Source: Actinomycetospora chibensis | GTDB taxonomy: Bacteria > Actinomycetota > Actinomycetes > Mycobacteriales > Pseudonocardiaceae | Length of the DNA: 64,000 nucleotides | Direction: 5' to 3' | Assembly (NCBI RefSeq): GCF_028737215.1 | Contig: NZ_JAQZAM010000012.1 | Location: forward strand, 124,001 to 188,000 | In this document: piece by piece, positions 11,544 through 20,739 of the stretch | Position numbering within the stretch: the first letter of the stretch is position 1 | Layout: each line of letters begins with the position of its first letter | Translations under genes and position numbers: made by a program | The notes under the pieces: model-generated | Database searches by the model: none | Told to the model about the DNA's origin: nothing | The model's input: only the letters and a program-made list of their open reading frames with translations

Positions 11544-13103
11544 CTAGGGGCGCGGGATCTCCTCGCGCGACCGGTACACCGGCACCGGCTTGGGCGCGAT
11601 CCGGAAGACGAAGCGCTCGCTGTCGGGCTGCACCTCGCCGTCGGTGGCCAGCCCGACCGGCGGGCCCACCACGCGCACCGACAGCCGCGTCCTCGTGTTC
11701 GCCACGTAGACGCGGCTGCGGGCGAGGGTCCCGGCGAGGACCGAGATCATGAACCGGGTGCGGGAGAACGGCACGTCGGCGCGCAGGTAGCGGACGTCGA
11801 GCACCCGCGCGTCGAGACGCGGGCGGGACAGCGGTGCCATGCCGCGCGGCTGGTAGCCGCCGTTGCCGACGAAGAGGAGCCAGAGGCTCTGGCGGCGGCC
11901 GTCGAGCTCGACGACGAGCGGGGTCGCCTCGGCGAGGACCCGCACGAGGGCCATGGCCGCCGACGGCCACTTGCCCCACTGCTCCTCCCAGTCCTCGCGC
12001 AGCTTGACCATGTCGGGGTAGCCGCCGAGGCTCGCCGTGTTGACGAACGCGACCGTGCGCTCCTCGCCCTCGGCGGGGGTGATGTCGACGAGCCCGACGT
12101 CGACCAGCACCGCGTCGCCGTCGCGGGCGGCGGCCAGCGCCGAGGGCGAGTCGTCGATGCCGACGTCGCGGGCGAAGTGGTTGAGCGTGCCCTCGGGCAG
12201 GACGACCAGGGGCACGTGGCGGCGCTGGGCGAGCCCGGCCAGGGCCGCCACCGAGCCGTCGCCGCCGGCCACCCCGATCGCGCGGGTGGCGCTGCCGTCG
12301 ACCATCGGACGGTCGAGGGCGGCTTCCACCTCGACGACGAAGTCCTCGCCCGGCGTCGGGATGACGACCTGGGCCTTCGGGAGCACCGCGTGGATCTCGG
12401 CGTGCACCTCGGCGACCGGGTCCTCCTCGTCCTCGTCCCCGCCGACCCCCACCACGGGCGCCACGATCTGACCGAGGGTCTCGAGCGGGCCCGGGGTGCC
12501 GGCGGACCGGTTGGCGACGATCACGAGCCCCGCGCCGTCGCCCAGGGCCGGGGCACCGCCCGCGGGACGGGCCCGGGCCGGGGCGTGGCGCACCACGGGC
12601 CACCAGCGGCGCGTCAGCGTCGCGATGCCGGCGCCGAGCACCGCGCCGGCGGCCACGTCGGCGAAGGTCCGCTCGCCGAGGGACACCCGGGCGGACGACA
12701 CCCCGATCGCGAGCGGGGCCAGCGCCGCCCCGAGCACCGGCGACTCCATGGCCGCGCCGGTGACGAACGCCGTCGAGGACGCGGCGTGGGCCGACGGGAA
12801 GCGCCGAGACCACGGGCGGGAGCGGGGGAGCAGGGGCTTGGCCAGCGCGTGGGCGACGGTCGAGGTGGCGGCGGCGGCCAGGATCCCGCGGACCCCGGCG
12901 CGGCGCAGCGGCCCGCGGCCGGAGGCCACGAGGCCACCGGCCACGGCGGCCCAGATAAGGCCGCGGTCGGCGGTGCGGTCGAGGCGCTGGAGCCAGGAGG
13001 ACCAGGCGGGGGAGTCGGAGCGGGGAGCGGCCACGACCGGGAGCACGGCTGGAGTCACCACGGATGGGGTCACCACGGACGGGGTCACCACGGCTGGGGT
13101 CAC
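11544..13103 (-). CDS. PAP2-diacylglycerol kinase fusion with degenerate phosphatase motifs
   Basis: About 519 residues. An N-terminal PAP2 (phosphatidic acid phosphatase) domain with several membrane helices is followed by a DAGK-catalytic (lipid kinase) domain with [16 protein letters not shown] and VLPEGTLNHFARDVGI. The PAP2 domain keeps KPLLPRSRP but has PSAH instead of PSGH. In the third motif SARVSLGERTFAD, Arg replaces the catalytic His, so phosphatase activity is probably lost. The intact relative lies just upstream (13118-14710). Start uncertain: the N-terminus is a VVTPS/VVTPA repeat in which several GTG codons would serve. The GTG at 13103 lies 15 bases after the upstream stop. Confidence 0.8.
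   Translation of the reverse strand: MTPAVVTPSVVTPSVVTPAVLPVVAAPRSDSPAWSSWLQRLDRTADRGLIWAAVAGGLVASGRGPLRRAGVRGILAAAATSTVAHALAKPLLPRSRPWSRRFPSAHAASSTAFVTGAAMESPVLGAALAPLAIGVSSARVSLGERTFADVAAGAVLGAGIATLTRRWWPVVRHAPARARPAGGAPALGDGAGLVIVANRSAGTPGPLETLGQIVAPVVGVGGDEDEEDPVAEVHAEIHAVLPKAQVVIPTPGEDFVVEVEAALDRPMVDGSATRAIGVAGGDGSVAALAGLAQRRHVPLVVLPEGTLNHFARDVGIDDSPSALAAARDGDAVLVDVGLVDITPAEGEERTVAFVNTASLGGYPDMVKLREDWEEQWGKWPSAAMALVRVLAEATPLVVELDGRRQSLWLLFVGNGGYQPRGMAPLSRPRLDARVLDVRYLRADVPFSRTRFMISVLAGTLARSRVYVANTRTRLSVRVVGPPVGLATDGEVQPDSERFVFRIAPKPVPVYRSREEIPRP
13051..13103 (-). repeat. 15-bp tandem repeat at the start of the DAGK/PAP2 gene
   Basis: Three copies of GG[G/A]GTCACCACGGNN (13051, 13066, 13081) plus eight bases of a fourth. 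They encode VVTPS/VVTPA and offer multiple in-frame GTG starts. Confidence 0.8.
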
Positions 13104-13117
13104 GGGATGCGGCCGGA

Positions 13118-14710
13118 TCAGCGGGCGGTGGCGCGGTGCGGCCACAGCGCCTCGTCGCGGCGGTAGACCGGCACGGGATGGTCGGCCACCCGGTAGCGCA
13201 GGCGCCGTCCCTTGCCCACGACCTCGCCGTCGGCGGCCACCTCGACCGGTCCGTCCAGCAGCTCGATGTCCAGCGACCGCATGGCGCTCTCCTGGTAGAT
13301 CCGGTTGTGGCCGAGCACGCCGGTGGCCAGCGCCACGAAGGCGCGGGCACGGGCGAAGCGCCGGTCGGCGCGCAGGTAGCGGACCTCCAGCACACCGGTG
13401 TCGAGACGGGGCCGGTACGACGGCACCATCCCGGTCGGCACATAGGGCCCGTTGCCGACGAACAGCATCCACACCGACCGCTCCACCCCGTTGAGGCGGA
13501 CGCGGATGGGCCGGCTGCGCTTGAGCGTCACCAGCAGGGCGGCGACCGCCGACGGCCATTTGCGCCACCGCGGCTGCCACTTCTCGCGGAGCCGGACCAT
13601 CTCGGGATAGCCGCCGAACGCCGAGGTGTTGACGAAGACGACGCGCTGGGGTTCCTGGCGGCCCTCGACGTCGGCGTGGATGCGCAGCTCACCGAGGTCG
13701 ACGGCGACGGCCTCGCCCGCGCCCGTGGCGTCGATGGCCTCCTGGGTGTCGTAGACGCCGACGTCGCGCCCGAAGTGGTTGAGCGTCCCGGCGGGCACCA
13801 CGGCCAGGGGCAGGTCGAGGTCCTCGGCCACCCGCGCGGCAGCGGCCACGGAGCCGTCCCCGCCGGCGATGCCCAGCGCCCGCACCCCGGGCTGGAGGGC
13901 GGCGTCGGTCAGGGCCTCGGCCAGGTCGGCGTGCTCCTCGAGGCGCAGCACCCGGGCGCGGGGCAGCGCGTTCACCAGCTCGTCGTACGGGTCGACGCCG
14001 GCCTTGCCCGAGCGGCTGTTCACCATCACGACGAGGCCCTCGCCGTCCGGGAGGCTCGGCGCGCCGGCCACGGGGCGGGCGGCGGCCTCGTCGATGTCGC
14101 GCACCGGCAGCCAGCGCCGTGTGGCCAGCGCCACCCCGGCCCCGAGCGCCATCCCGGTGGCGACGTCGCTGGTCCAGTGCACGCCGACGTGGACGCGGGA
14201 GTACGCCACGGTCAGGGCCAGCGGCACGACCCACGTCGCGGCCTTCGGGCTCTCCATCGCCACGGCGGCGGCGAACGCGGCGGCCGAGGCGGCGTGGCCG
14301 GAGGGGAATGACGACGACGTCGGCGGGAAGTCCAGCGAGCGGTACTCGGGGAGCAGCTCCGCCGCGGGCCGTCGGCGGGGGACCAGGGGCTTGAGCACGC
14401 CGTTGGCCAGCAGACTCGCCCCCGTGATGGCCAGCGTGCCGCGCAGGGCGCCGCGGCGGGTGTGGCGCGTGCCGGCGGCGAGCACGGCGGCGACGCCGAA
14501 CCAGAGCTTGCTGTGGTTGGCCGACCTGGTCAGCGCGGCCAGCGCAGGGTCCGCGGCCGTGTAGGGCAGCCCGCCGATGGCGGTGGTGATCCGGCAGTCC
14601 TGCACGTTGACGTCCGCGAGGCGCCGCCGGCTGCCGCGCGCGCCCTGGCGTACCCGTCGTCCCACGCCGTGGGAGATGTCCGTTGCCAGTCCACGTACCG
14701 GGAGCGCCAC
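13118..14710 (-). CDS. PAP2-diacylglycerol kinase fusion, intact motifs
   Basis: A 530-residue bifunctional lipid enzyme. The PAP2 domain has all three motifs: [17 protein letters not shown] and [12 protein letters not shown], with Gly, His and the nucleophile His present. The C-terminal DAGK-catalytic domain has [20 protein letters not shown] and [15 protein letters not shown]. Such fusions could phosphorylate a lipid alcohol and dephosphorylate a lipid phosphate at the membrane. The substrate is unknown; phosphatidylinositol or isoprenoid intermediates are possible. The GTG at 14710 is divergent from pafA. With the next gene it forms a tandem duplicate pair. Confidence 0.85.
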   Translation of the reverse strand: MALPVRGLATDISHGVGRRVRQGARGSRRRLADVNVQDCRITTAIGGLPYTAADPALAALTRSANHSKLWFGVAAVLAAGTRHTRRGALRGTLAITGASLLANGVLKPLVPRRRPAAELLPEYRSLDFPPTSSSFPSGHAASAAAFAAAVAMESPKAATWVVPLALTVAYSRVHVGVHWTSDVATGMALGAGVALATRRWLPVRDIDEAAARPVAGAPSLPDGEGLVVMVNSRSGKAGVDPYDELVNALPRARVLRLEEHADLAEALTDAALQPGVRALGIAGGDGSVAAAARVAEDLDLPLAVVPAGTLNHFGRDVGVYDTQEAIDATGAGEAVAVDLGELRIHADVEGRQEPQRVVFVNTSAFGGYPEMVRLREKWQPRWRKWPSAVAALLVTLKRSRPIRVRLNGVERSVWMLFVGNGPYVPTGMVPSYRPRLDTGVLEVRYLRADRRFARARAFVALATGVLGHNRIYQESAMRSLDIELLDGPVEVAADGEVVGKGRRLRYRVADHPVPVYRRDEALWPHRATAR

Positions 14711-14788
14711 GTGGCCGACCGTAGTGATCCGGTCGGGGAGACCCGGGACCCGGCCGCTCGAGGAGCATCACAGGGCCCCTCGAACGCT

Positions 14789-14794
14789 TAGGGT
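14789..14794 (+). promoter_or_regulatory. Leaderless -10 element of pafA (TAGGGT)
   Basis: TAGGGT ends 7 bases before the pafA ATG, and there is no Shine-Dalgarno sequence. It lies in the 91-base divergent spacer with the DAGK/PAP2 gene. Confidence 0.55.
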
Positions 14795-14801
14795 GGTGCG
14801 C

Positions 14802-16160
14802 ATGCAGCGGAGGATTTACGGGGTCGAGACCGAGTTCGGTGTCACCTGCACCTTCCACGGCCAGCGGCGCCTCTCGCCCGACGAGGTGGCCCGCTACCTG
14901 TTCCGCCGGGTCGTGTCGTGGGGGCGGTCGTCCAACGTCTTCCTGCGCAACGGCTCGCGCCTCTACCTCGACGTCGGCTCGCACCCGGAGTACGCCACCG
15001 CGGAGTGCGACTCGCTCACCCAGCTGGTCGCCCACGACAAGGCGGGGGAGCGGATCCTCGAGGATCTGCTGCTCGATGCCGAGCGGCGCCTGGCCGACGA
15101 GGGCATCGGCGGCGACATCTTCCTGTTCAAGAACAACACCGACTCCGCGGGCAACTCCTACGGCTGCCACGAGAACTACCTCGTCGGGCGCTCCGGGGAG
15201 TTCTCCCGCATCGCCGACGTGCTGCTGCCCTTCCTCGTGACCCGCCAGCTCATCGCCGGCGCCGGGAAGGTCCTGCAGACGCCGCGGGGCGCCGTGTTCT
15301 GCCTGTCCCAGCGCGCGGAGCACATCTGGGAGGGCGTGTCGTCGGCCACCACGCGCTCGCGCCCGATCATCAACACCCGCGACGAGCCGCACGCCGACGC
15401 CGAGCGCTACCGGCGCCTGCACGTCATCGTCGGCGACTCGAACATGAGCGAGGTCACCACGCTGCTCAAGGTGGGCACCACCCACCTCGTGCTCGAGATG
15501 ATCGAGCAGGGCGTGCAGTTCCGGGACTTCACCCTCGACAACCCGATCCGCGCCATCCGCGAGATCAGTCACGACCTCTCGGGGCGTCGCCCGGTGCGCC
15601 TGGCCGGCGGCCGGGAGGCCAGCGCGCTCGACATCCAGCGCGAGTACCACGCCCGCGCCGTCGAGCACGTCGCCCGGCGCGGCTCGGACCCGGTCACCGA
15701 CCGCGTGCTCGAGCTCTGGGGCCGGACGTTGGACGCCGTCGAGCGCCAGGACCTCTCCCTGATCGACCGTGAGATCGACTGGGCCATCAAGCACCGCCTG
15801 GTGCAGCGCTACCGCTCCAAGCACGACCTCGGCCTGTCGAGCCCCCGGGTGGCCCAGCTCGACCTCGCCTACCACGACATCCGTCGTGGTCGCGGCATCT
15901 TCGACCTGCTCCAGCGCAAGGACATGGTCGACCGTGTCACCGACGACGGCGAGATCGAGGCGGCCAAGGACACCCCGCCGCAGAGCACCCGCGCGAAGCT
16001 GCGCGGCGACTTCATCGCCGCCGCCCAGGCCGCCGGGAGAGATTTCACCGTGGATTGGGTCCACCTCAAACTGAACGACCAGGCCCAGCGAACCGTCCTC
16101 TGCAAGGACCCCTTCCGCGCCGTGGACGAACGTGTCGACCGACTGATCGCGACGTTGTAA
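14802..16160 (+). CDS. pafA: Pup-protein ligase PafA
   Basis: A 452-residue ligase that activates the C-terminal Glu of deamidated Pup with ATP and joins it to substrate lysines. It begins [15 protein letters not shown], with the nucleotide-binding Glu. Asp57 in [16 protein letters not shown] is the catalytic base. [19 protein letters not shown] is shared with Dop, and the Dop-specific loop is absent. The C-terminal domain ending [12 protein letters not shown] matches the family. Length equals that of mycobacterial PafA. It is separated from prcA by the three-gene minus-strand block. Confidence 0.97.
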   Translation: MQRRIYGVETEFGVTCTFHGQRRLSPDEVARYLFRRVVSWGRSSNVFLRNGSRLYLDVGSHPEYATAECDSLTQLVAHDKAGERILEDLLLDAERRLADEGIGGDIFLFKNNTDSAGNSYGCHENYLVGRSGEFSRIADVLLPFLVTRQLIAGAGKVLQTPRGAVFCLSQRAEHIWEGVSSATTRSRPIINTRDEPHADAERYRRLHVIVGDSNMSEVTTLLKVGTTHLVLEMIEQGVQFRDFTLDNPIRAIREISHDLSGRRPVRLAGGREASALDIQREYHARAVEHVARRGSDPVTDRVLELWGRTLDAVERQDLSLIDREIDWAIKHRLVQRYRSKHDLGLSSPRVAQLDLAYHDIRRGRGIFDLLQRKDMVDRVTDDGEIEAAKDTPPQSTRAKLRGDFIAAAQAAGRDFTVDWVHLKLNDQAQRTVLCKDPFRAVDERVDRLIATL

Positions 16161-16265
16161 CTGCGCTCACGTCGGCGGCGTGCGTCGGGGGCGCACGAGG
16201 TAACCCAGTACGCACTGCCCCAGCACGCACCGACCGACGACGCCCGAGGACGGCACGAGAACTCG

Positions 16266-18020
16266 ATGCAGCACCAGCCCCGCACCTCCCGCCTGCTACG
16301 CCCCGCGGCGGCGCCGAGCACGATGCACGACGCCGCGCCGGTGCCGGTCGACGCGTCCGTGGCCGGCACGGTGCTCGGTGGCCGGTACCGGATCGGCGAG
16401 TGCATCGGCTCCGGCGCGATGGGGGTCGTCTGGACGGCCTGGGACCGGCGACTGCGGCGCACCGTCGCCGTCAAGCAGCTCGCCGACGGCGGCCACCGCG
16501 ACCCCACCGAGGAGCGCGTCGCCCGGGCCCGCGCCATGCGCGAGGGCCGGATCGCGGCGCGCGTCGTGCACCCGCGCGCGATCGCGGTGTTCGACGTGGT
16601 CGAGGACGCGGGTCCGTGGCTGGTCATGGAGTACCTGCCGTCGCGCTCGCTCGCGGCGCTGATCGCCGAGCACGGGCCGCTCGATCCCGCCGAGGCGGCC
16701 TGGGTGGGCGCCCAGGTGGCCGACGCCCTGGGCGCCGTGCACGAGGCGGGCATCGTCCACGGCGACATCAAGCCCGGCAACGTCCTCATCACCGACGACG
16801 GCGTCGCGAAGATCACCGATTTCGGCGTCTCCCGGGCCACGTGGGACACGACGGCCACCGGCGGCGGCACCGTCGCGGGCACCCCGGGCTACTTCGCCCC
16901 GGAGGTCGCCCGGGGCGGGGACCCCACGCCGGCGTCCGACGTCTTCTCCCTCGGCGCCACGCTCTACGCCGCGGTCGAGAACGAGCTGGTGTGCGGGCAC
17001 CACGACAACACCCTCGCCGTGCTCCACGCCATGGCGGAGGGCAAGCTCCGCCCGGCCACCCGCGCCGGCGTGCTCGGACGTCCGCTCGCCGCGATGCTGC
17101 GCCTCGACCCCGCGCACCGGCCCGGCACCGGCGCCGTCGAGCGGGCCCTGCGCAGTCGCGGGACGGCACCTTTCGTCCCGGCGCCGCGCCGGGCCGAGGT
17201 GCCCGCCCCACGGGTCACCGGCACCGCCGAGGTGCCGGTGCCGGCTCCGCCGGTCGGAGAGCCGGGGCAGGACGCTCCCGCCGACGGGATGGCCGCCGTC
17301 CCGCCGGCCTCGCCCGTGGCCGGCCCGTCGGAGGTCGCCGCCGCCGGTGCCGTCGCCGGTCCCGTCGCCGCGCGTCCGGCCGATGGGCGTCCGACCGGCG
17401 TCCGGCCGGCCGACGTGCGCCCGCGACGGACCTCGCGGGGCGGCTCCGACCGCAGCCGTCCCTCGCGCTTCGGCTCCCGCCGGGTCGCCGTGGTGGCCGC
17501 GGCCTCGGGCGCCGTCCTGGCCGTCGGCGTCGGGGTGGCGGTCGCGGTCGGGACCGGCGGCCGGACGCCGCCGCCCGTCGCCGCGCCCGCGCAGCCCGCC
17601 CTGTCCTCGGAGGCGCCCGCGGACCCGGTCGGCGGCGGCGCCCCCGCGTCCCCGACGCCGACGCCGCGGGTCGCGGAGCCGCTGTCGCCGGTGGACCCGG
17701 CGGCGCCCGGCGATCCCGGGTCCGTGGTCGTGGACTACTACTCGTCGCTGCCCGGCGACATCGACGGCGCCTGGGAGGTGCTCTCGGACCGCGCCCGTGA
17801 CGAGTCGGGCGGCTACGACGAGTACCGCAGCTTCTGGTCCGGGATCCGCGAGGTCCGGGCGACGAACGTTGCCGTGCGGCGCGACACGGTCACCGCCGAG
17901 ATCGAGTTCACGACCTCGAGCGGGCGCACCAGCCGCGAGAGCTACCGCTTCGAGGTCGACCGCGACGACGACGGCCAGGTGCGGATCCAGCGGGCCCAGC
18001 GCAGCTCCGATTCCATCTAG
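16266..18020 (+). CDS. Membrane-anchored Ser/Thr protein kinase (PknB-like, non-RD)
   Basis: A 584-residue kinase. The catalytic domain spans about 35-295 with glycine loop GSGAMGVVW, Lys in VAVKQL, the catalytic loop VHGDIKPGNVL, DFG in ITDFGVSR, and GTPGYFAPEVA. The usual HRD is HGD, so it is a non-RD kinase whose activation may not need loop phosphorylation. A long Pro/Ala/Val linker leads to one transmembrane helix (about 405-428), then an extracellular domain (VVDYYSSLPGDIDGAWEVLSDRA), an NTF2-like fold common in actinobacterial kinases. It sits between pafA and pafBC, an unusual place. Confidence 0.88.
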   Translation: MQHQPRTSRLLRPAAAPSTMHDAAPVPVDASVAGTVLGGRYRIGECIGSGAMGVVWTAWDRRLRRTVAVKQLADGGHRDPTEERVARARAMREGRIAARVVHPRAIAVFDVVEDAGPWLVMEYLPSRSLAALIAEHGPLDPAEAAWVGAQVADALGAVHEAGIVHGDIKPGNVLITDDGVAKITDFGVSRATWDTTATGGGTVAGTPGYFAPEVARGGDPTPASDVFSLGATLYAAVENELVCGHHDNTLAVLHAMAEGKLRPATRAGVLGRPLAAMLRLDPAHRPGTGAVERALRSRGTAPFVPAPRRAEVPAPRVTGTAEVPVPAPPVGEPGQDAPADGMAAVPPASPVAGPSEVAAAGAVAGPVAARPADGRPTGVRPADVRPRRTSRGGSDRSRPSRFGSRRVAVVAAASGAVLAVGVGVAVAVGTGGRTPPPVAAPAQPALSSEAPADPVGGGAPASPTPTPRVAEPLSPVDPAAPGDPGSVVVDYYSSLPGDIDGAWEVLSDRARDESGGYDEYRSFWSGIREVRATNVAVRRDTVTAEIEFTTSSGRTSRESYRFEVDRDDDGQVRIQRAQRSSDSI

Positions 18021-18072
18021 GACCGACGAGACGCGCCGGGCACCGGCGTTCGAACACCTGCGCGAGGGGCCG

Positions 18073-18078
18073 TAGGCT
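18073..18078 (+). promoter_or_regulatory. Leaderless -10 element of pafB (TAGGCT)
   Basis: TAGGCT ends 7 bases before the pafB GTG, so pafBC can be transcribed independently of the kinase gene. Confidence 0.5.
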
Positions 18079-18085
18079 CCTGCGG

Positions 18086-19081
18086 GTGACGACCAGCCCG
18101 TCCGCGCGCGCCGAACGCCTGGTCAACCTCGTGCTCTGCCTGCTCTCGACGCGCCAGTTCCTCAGCGCCGAGCGCATCCGGGCCACGGTGCCGGGCTACG
18201 CGGACGTCGCCTCCGACGAGGCGTTCTTCCGGATGTTCGAGCGGGACAAGGCCGAGCTGCGCGAGCTCGGGGTGCCGCTGGAGACCGGGCGGTCCTCGAT
18301 GGCCGAGCCCGTCGACGGCTACCGGATCGCCCGGCGCGACTACGAGCTGCCCGACATCGACCTGGCTCCCGACGAGGCGACGGCGGTCGCGCTGGCCGCG
18401 CGGCTGTGGGACTCGCCGGCGCTGGCGGGAGCCGCACGCACGGCGCTGCAGAAGCTGCGGGCGGCGGGGATCGCGGTCGACCCGGACGCCGCGTCGGCGG
18501 TGCAGCCCCGGCTGCGGGCCACCGAGCCGGCGTTCGCGCCGCTGCTGGCCGCGAGCCGCGCCGGCCGCGTCGTCACCTTCTCCCACCGGTCGAACCCGTC
18601 CGCGGAGGCCCGGACGCGCACGGTCGAGCCGTGGGGTGTCGTGTCCTGGCGCGGCCGCTGGTACCTCGTCGGCCACGACCGCGACCGCGACGACGTCCGC
18701 TGCTTCCGGCTCTCGCGCATCGGCGACGACGTCCGGGCGACCGGGCCGCGCGGGGCCGTGACGCCGCCCCCGGACGTCGACCTCGTCGCGCTCGTCGCAG
18801 CTTCCGCAGGGCCGCCACCGCCCACCGGCCTGGCGCGCATCCGCCTCGCCCCGGGGCGCGCGGAAGGTCTGCGACGCGGCGCCCGACCCGACCCCGGCGG
18901 CGACCCGGACGTGGTGGAGATCGACCTCTCCCGCCTCGACACCGCGGCCCGCTGGGTCGCGGGCCACGGCCCCGACGCCGTCGTCCTCGAGCCCCCCGAG
19001 CTGCGGGACGCCGTGGTGGCGCTGCTGCGGGGGTCGCTGGACCGCGCCCCCGAGGCGGCCGACGCCGGGAGCCTGCGGTGA
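18086..19081 (+). CDS. pafB: WYL-domain transcription activator PafB
   Basis: A 331-residue regulator. The N-terminal winged helix (ERLVNLVLCLLSTRQFLSAERIRATV) is followed by a WYL domain containing VEPWGVVSWRGRWYLVGHDRDRDDVRCFRLSRI, then a C-terminal extension. In mycobacteria PafB and PafC act together as the LexA-independent DNA-damage activator; they are not part of pupylation itself. The GTG follows a TAGGCT -10 by 7 bases. The stop overlaps pafC (GTGA), consistent with equimolar production of a heterodimer. Confidence 0.95.
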   Translation: MTTSPSARAERLVNLVLCLLSTRQFLSAERIRATVPGYADVASDEAFFRMFERDKAELRELGVPLETGRSSMAEPVDGYRIARRDYELPDIDLAPDEATAVALAARLWDSPALAGAARTALQKLRAAGIAVDPDAASAVQPRLRATEPAFAPLLAASRAGRVVTFSHRSNPSAEARTRTVEPWGVVSWRGRWYLVGHDRDRDDVRCFRLSRIGDDVRATGPRGAVTPPPDVDLVALVAASAGPPPPTGLARIRLAPGRAEGLRRGARPDPGGDPDVVEIDLSRLDTAARWVAGHGPDAVVLEPPELRDAVVALLRGSLDRAPEAADAGSLR

Positions 19082-20061
19082 CCGCCGGGGTGGCCGAGCG
19101 GCTGCCGCGCCTGCTCACGCTCGTGCCCTACCTGCTCGCCCGGCCCGGGATCGCCGTGGCCGAGGCGGCCGCGGACTTCGGGGTCGCCGAGGCCCAGCTG
19201 CGGCGTGACCTCGAGCTGCTCTGGATGTGCGGGCTCCCGGGGTACGGGCCGGGCGACCTGGTCGACCTCTCGTTCGAGGGCGACACCGTCACCGTCACGT
19301 TCGACGCCGGCATGCGCCGCCCGCTGCGCCTGTCCGGCGACGAGGCCGCGACGCTCGCCGTCGCGCTGCGGGCGCTGGCCGACGCGCCCGGGGTGGTGGA
19401 CGCCGACGCGGTGCAGCGGGCGCTCGCGAAGATCGAGGACGCCGCGGGACGGGTCGGGGTCGAGGCCGCCGAGCCCGTCATGGGGGAGGGCGTCGCCGTC
19501 GGCCTGGGCCGCGCGCCGGGCGGGGCGGAGGACGCCGTGCGGCGCGGGGTCGAGACGGGCCGCGCGCTGCGCCTGACCTACTACTCGGCGTCCCGCGACG
19601 CCGTCGGCCGCCGCGTCGTCGACCCGATGCGCCTGCTGCTCGTCGACGCCTCGGTGTACCTGGAGGCGTGGTGCCGCCGCGCCGAGGGCGTGCGGCTCTT
19701 CCGCCTCGACCGCGTCGACGACGCGGAGGTCCTCGACGAACCCTCCGCCCCGCCGCCCGGGGCCCGCGGCCGCGAGGGGTCGGGGGAGGACCTGCTGCGC
19801 CCCGACGACGGCGCCCACGTCGCCGCCCTCGTGCTGCGCCCCGCCGCTCGCTGGGTGGCCGAGTACTACCCGGTCGAGGGCCTGCACGCGGACGCCGACG
19901 GCTCGGCCCGCCTGACCATGCGCTACGGCGACCGCGACTGGATGGTCCGCCTGCTGCTCGGCCTGGGCGACGCCGTCGAGGTCCTGGCGCCGCCGGACCT
20001 GGTCGAGGCCCGCCGCGCCCGGGCTCGGGAGGCCCTGGCGGTGTACGGCGAGGGCTCGTGA
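19078..20061 (+). CDS. pafC: WYL-domain transcription activator PafC
   Basis: A 327-residue partner of PafB. It begins VTAGVAERLPRLLTLVPYLLARPGIAVAEAA, a winged-helix domain, and contains the WYL region LRLTYYSASRDAVGRRVVDPMRLLLVDASVYLEAWCRRAEGVRLFRLDRV. The tryptophan-tyrosine-leucine motif is partly altered (VYLEAW), as is common in PafC. A C-terminal WCX-like domain follows (ARWVAEYYPVEGL). The GTG at 19078 overlaps the pafB stop by four bases. Confidence 0.94.
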   Translation: MTAGVAERLPRLLTLVPYLLARPGIAVAEAAADFGVAEAQLRRDLELLWMCGLPGYGPGDLVDLSFEGDTVTVTFDAGMRRPLRLSGDEAATLAVALRALADAPGVVDADAVQRALAKIEDAAGRVGVEAAEPVMGEGVAVGLGRAPGGAEDAVRRGVETGRALRLTYYSASRDAVGRRVVDPMRLLLVDASVYLEAWCRRAEGVRLFRLDRVDDAEVLDEPSAPPPGARGREGSGEDLLRPDDGAHVAALVLRPAARWVAEYYPVEGLHADADGSARLTMRYGDRDWMVRLLLGLGDAVEVLAPPDLVEARRARAREALAVYGEGS

Positions 20062-20065
20062 CGAA

Positions 20066-20125
20066 GATCAGAAGAGCGCGGTCCACCTCGACCTCCACCG
20101 TGAGGCGGACCGTGCGCTCCTGATC
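20066..20125 (+). terminator. Long imperfect hairpin downstream of pafC
   Basis: GATCA / GAGCGC / GGTCC / CCTC on the left arm (20066-20089) pairs in order with GAGG / GGACC / GCGCTC / TGATC on the right (20102-20125), broken by small bulges. It starts five bases after the pafC stop, so it very likely ends or processes the pafBC transcript before the tat genes. Confidence 0.7.
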
Positions 20126-20195
20126 TCCGGAGCCTGCCCGCGACACCGGCCCCTCACCGCGCCCGGGCGTTCACCGCAGGGTCACGACGCCGGGT

Positions 20196-20201
20196 TAGGG
20201 T
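20196..20201 (+). promoter_or_regulatory. Leaderless -10 element of the small membrane gene/tatA (TAGGGT)
   Basis: TAGGGT ends 7 bases before the GTG at 20209 and follows the pafC hairpin, so it would be the promoter of the tat operon. Confidence 0.5.
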
Positions 20202-20208
20202 CGGCGCC

Positions 20209-20442
20209 GTGCCGTACCTGTGGAGCATCGTCGCGGTGGTCGCTGCGATGGTCGTGCTCGGCCTGGTCGTGGTCGCCCTGCTCAAGCCCGTCAAGCGGTT
20301 CGCCCTCGTCGCGGGCGTCGCCCGGGAGCAGCTCGGTCGGGAGGCCGGGATGCTCAGGGCGCGCACGGCCGCACTGCGGGTCCGGCTCGAGCAGCGGCGC
20401 ACGCGTAGCATCAGCAGCACCGTGGAAGGAGCCACACCGTGA
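20209..20442 (+). CDS. Small single-pass membrane protein ahead of TatA
   Basis: A 77-residue protein with one strong N-terminal membrane helix (SIVAVVAAMVVLGLVVVALL) followed by a basic, amphipathic helical tail. The family is not recognised; similar small proteins occur before tatA in related actinomycetes, which I recall rather than can show here. The gene starts with GTG after a TAGGGT -10, and its stop overlaps the tatA start (GTGA), so it is co-translated with TatA. Confidence 0.7.
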   Translation: MPYLWSIVAVVAAMVVLGLVVVALLKPVKRFALVAGVAREQLGREAGMLRARTAALRVRLEQRRTRSISSTVEGATP

Positions 20443-20732
20443 GCGAATGGGTCATCATCGCGATCGTGGGCGTGGTGCTGCTCTTCAGCGCCAAGAAGCT
20501 CCCCGACATGGCACGCGGCCTCGGGCAGTCCATGCGCATCTTCAAGGCCGAGACCCGCGGGCTGAAGGAGGACGAGCAGGCCGCCAAGCCCGGGGAGGCC
20601 TCCGTCGAATCCCAGGCAGGCACGCCGCAGGCACCGGGTCGCGCGCTGGACGAGGGCTCGTCGGGCACGAACGGCGTCGCGCCCTCGTCGCCGGACGCCA
20701 CCCCGACCACGCGGCCCGGCTCCACCTCCTGA
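20439..20732 (+). CDS. tatA: Sec-independent translocase subunit TatA
   Basis: A 97-residue pore-forming subunit of the twin-arginine translocase. It has a short N-terminal membrane helix (VIIAIVGVVLLFSAKKLPDMAR), the FSAKKLPD hinge (TatA/E family has F-G-x-x-K-L-P; here Ser replaces Gly) and an amphipathic helix (GLGQSMRIFKAETRGLKED). The rest is a disordered, polar tail. GTG start overlaps the preceding stop. tatC follows after seven bases. Confidence 0.93.
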   Translation: MSEWVIIAIVGVVLLFSAKKLPDMARGLGQSMRIFKAETRGLKEDEQAAKPGEASVESQAGTPQAPGRALDEGSSGTNGVAPSSPDATPTTRPGSTS

Positions 20733-20739
20733 ACCCTCG

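Noticed and set aside
20062-20123. Short continuation of reading frames after pafC
   Set aside because: Serine/threonine-rich residues encoded by the hairpin arms; better explained as a terminator.
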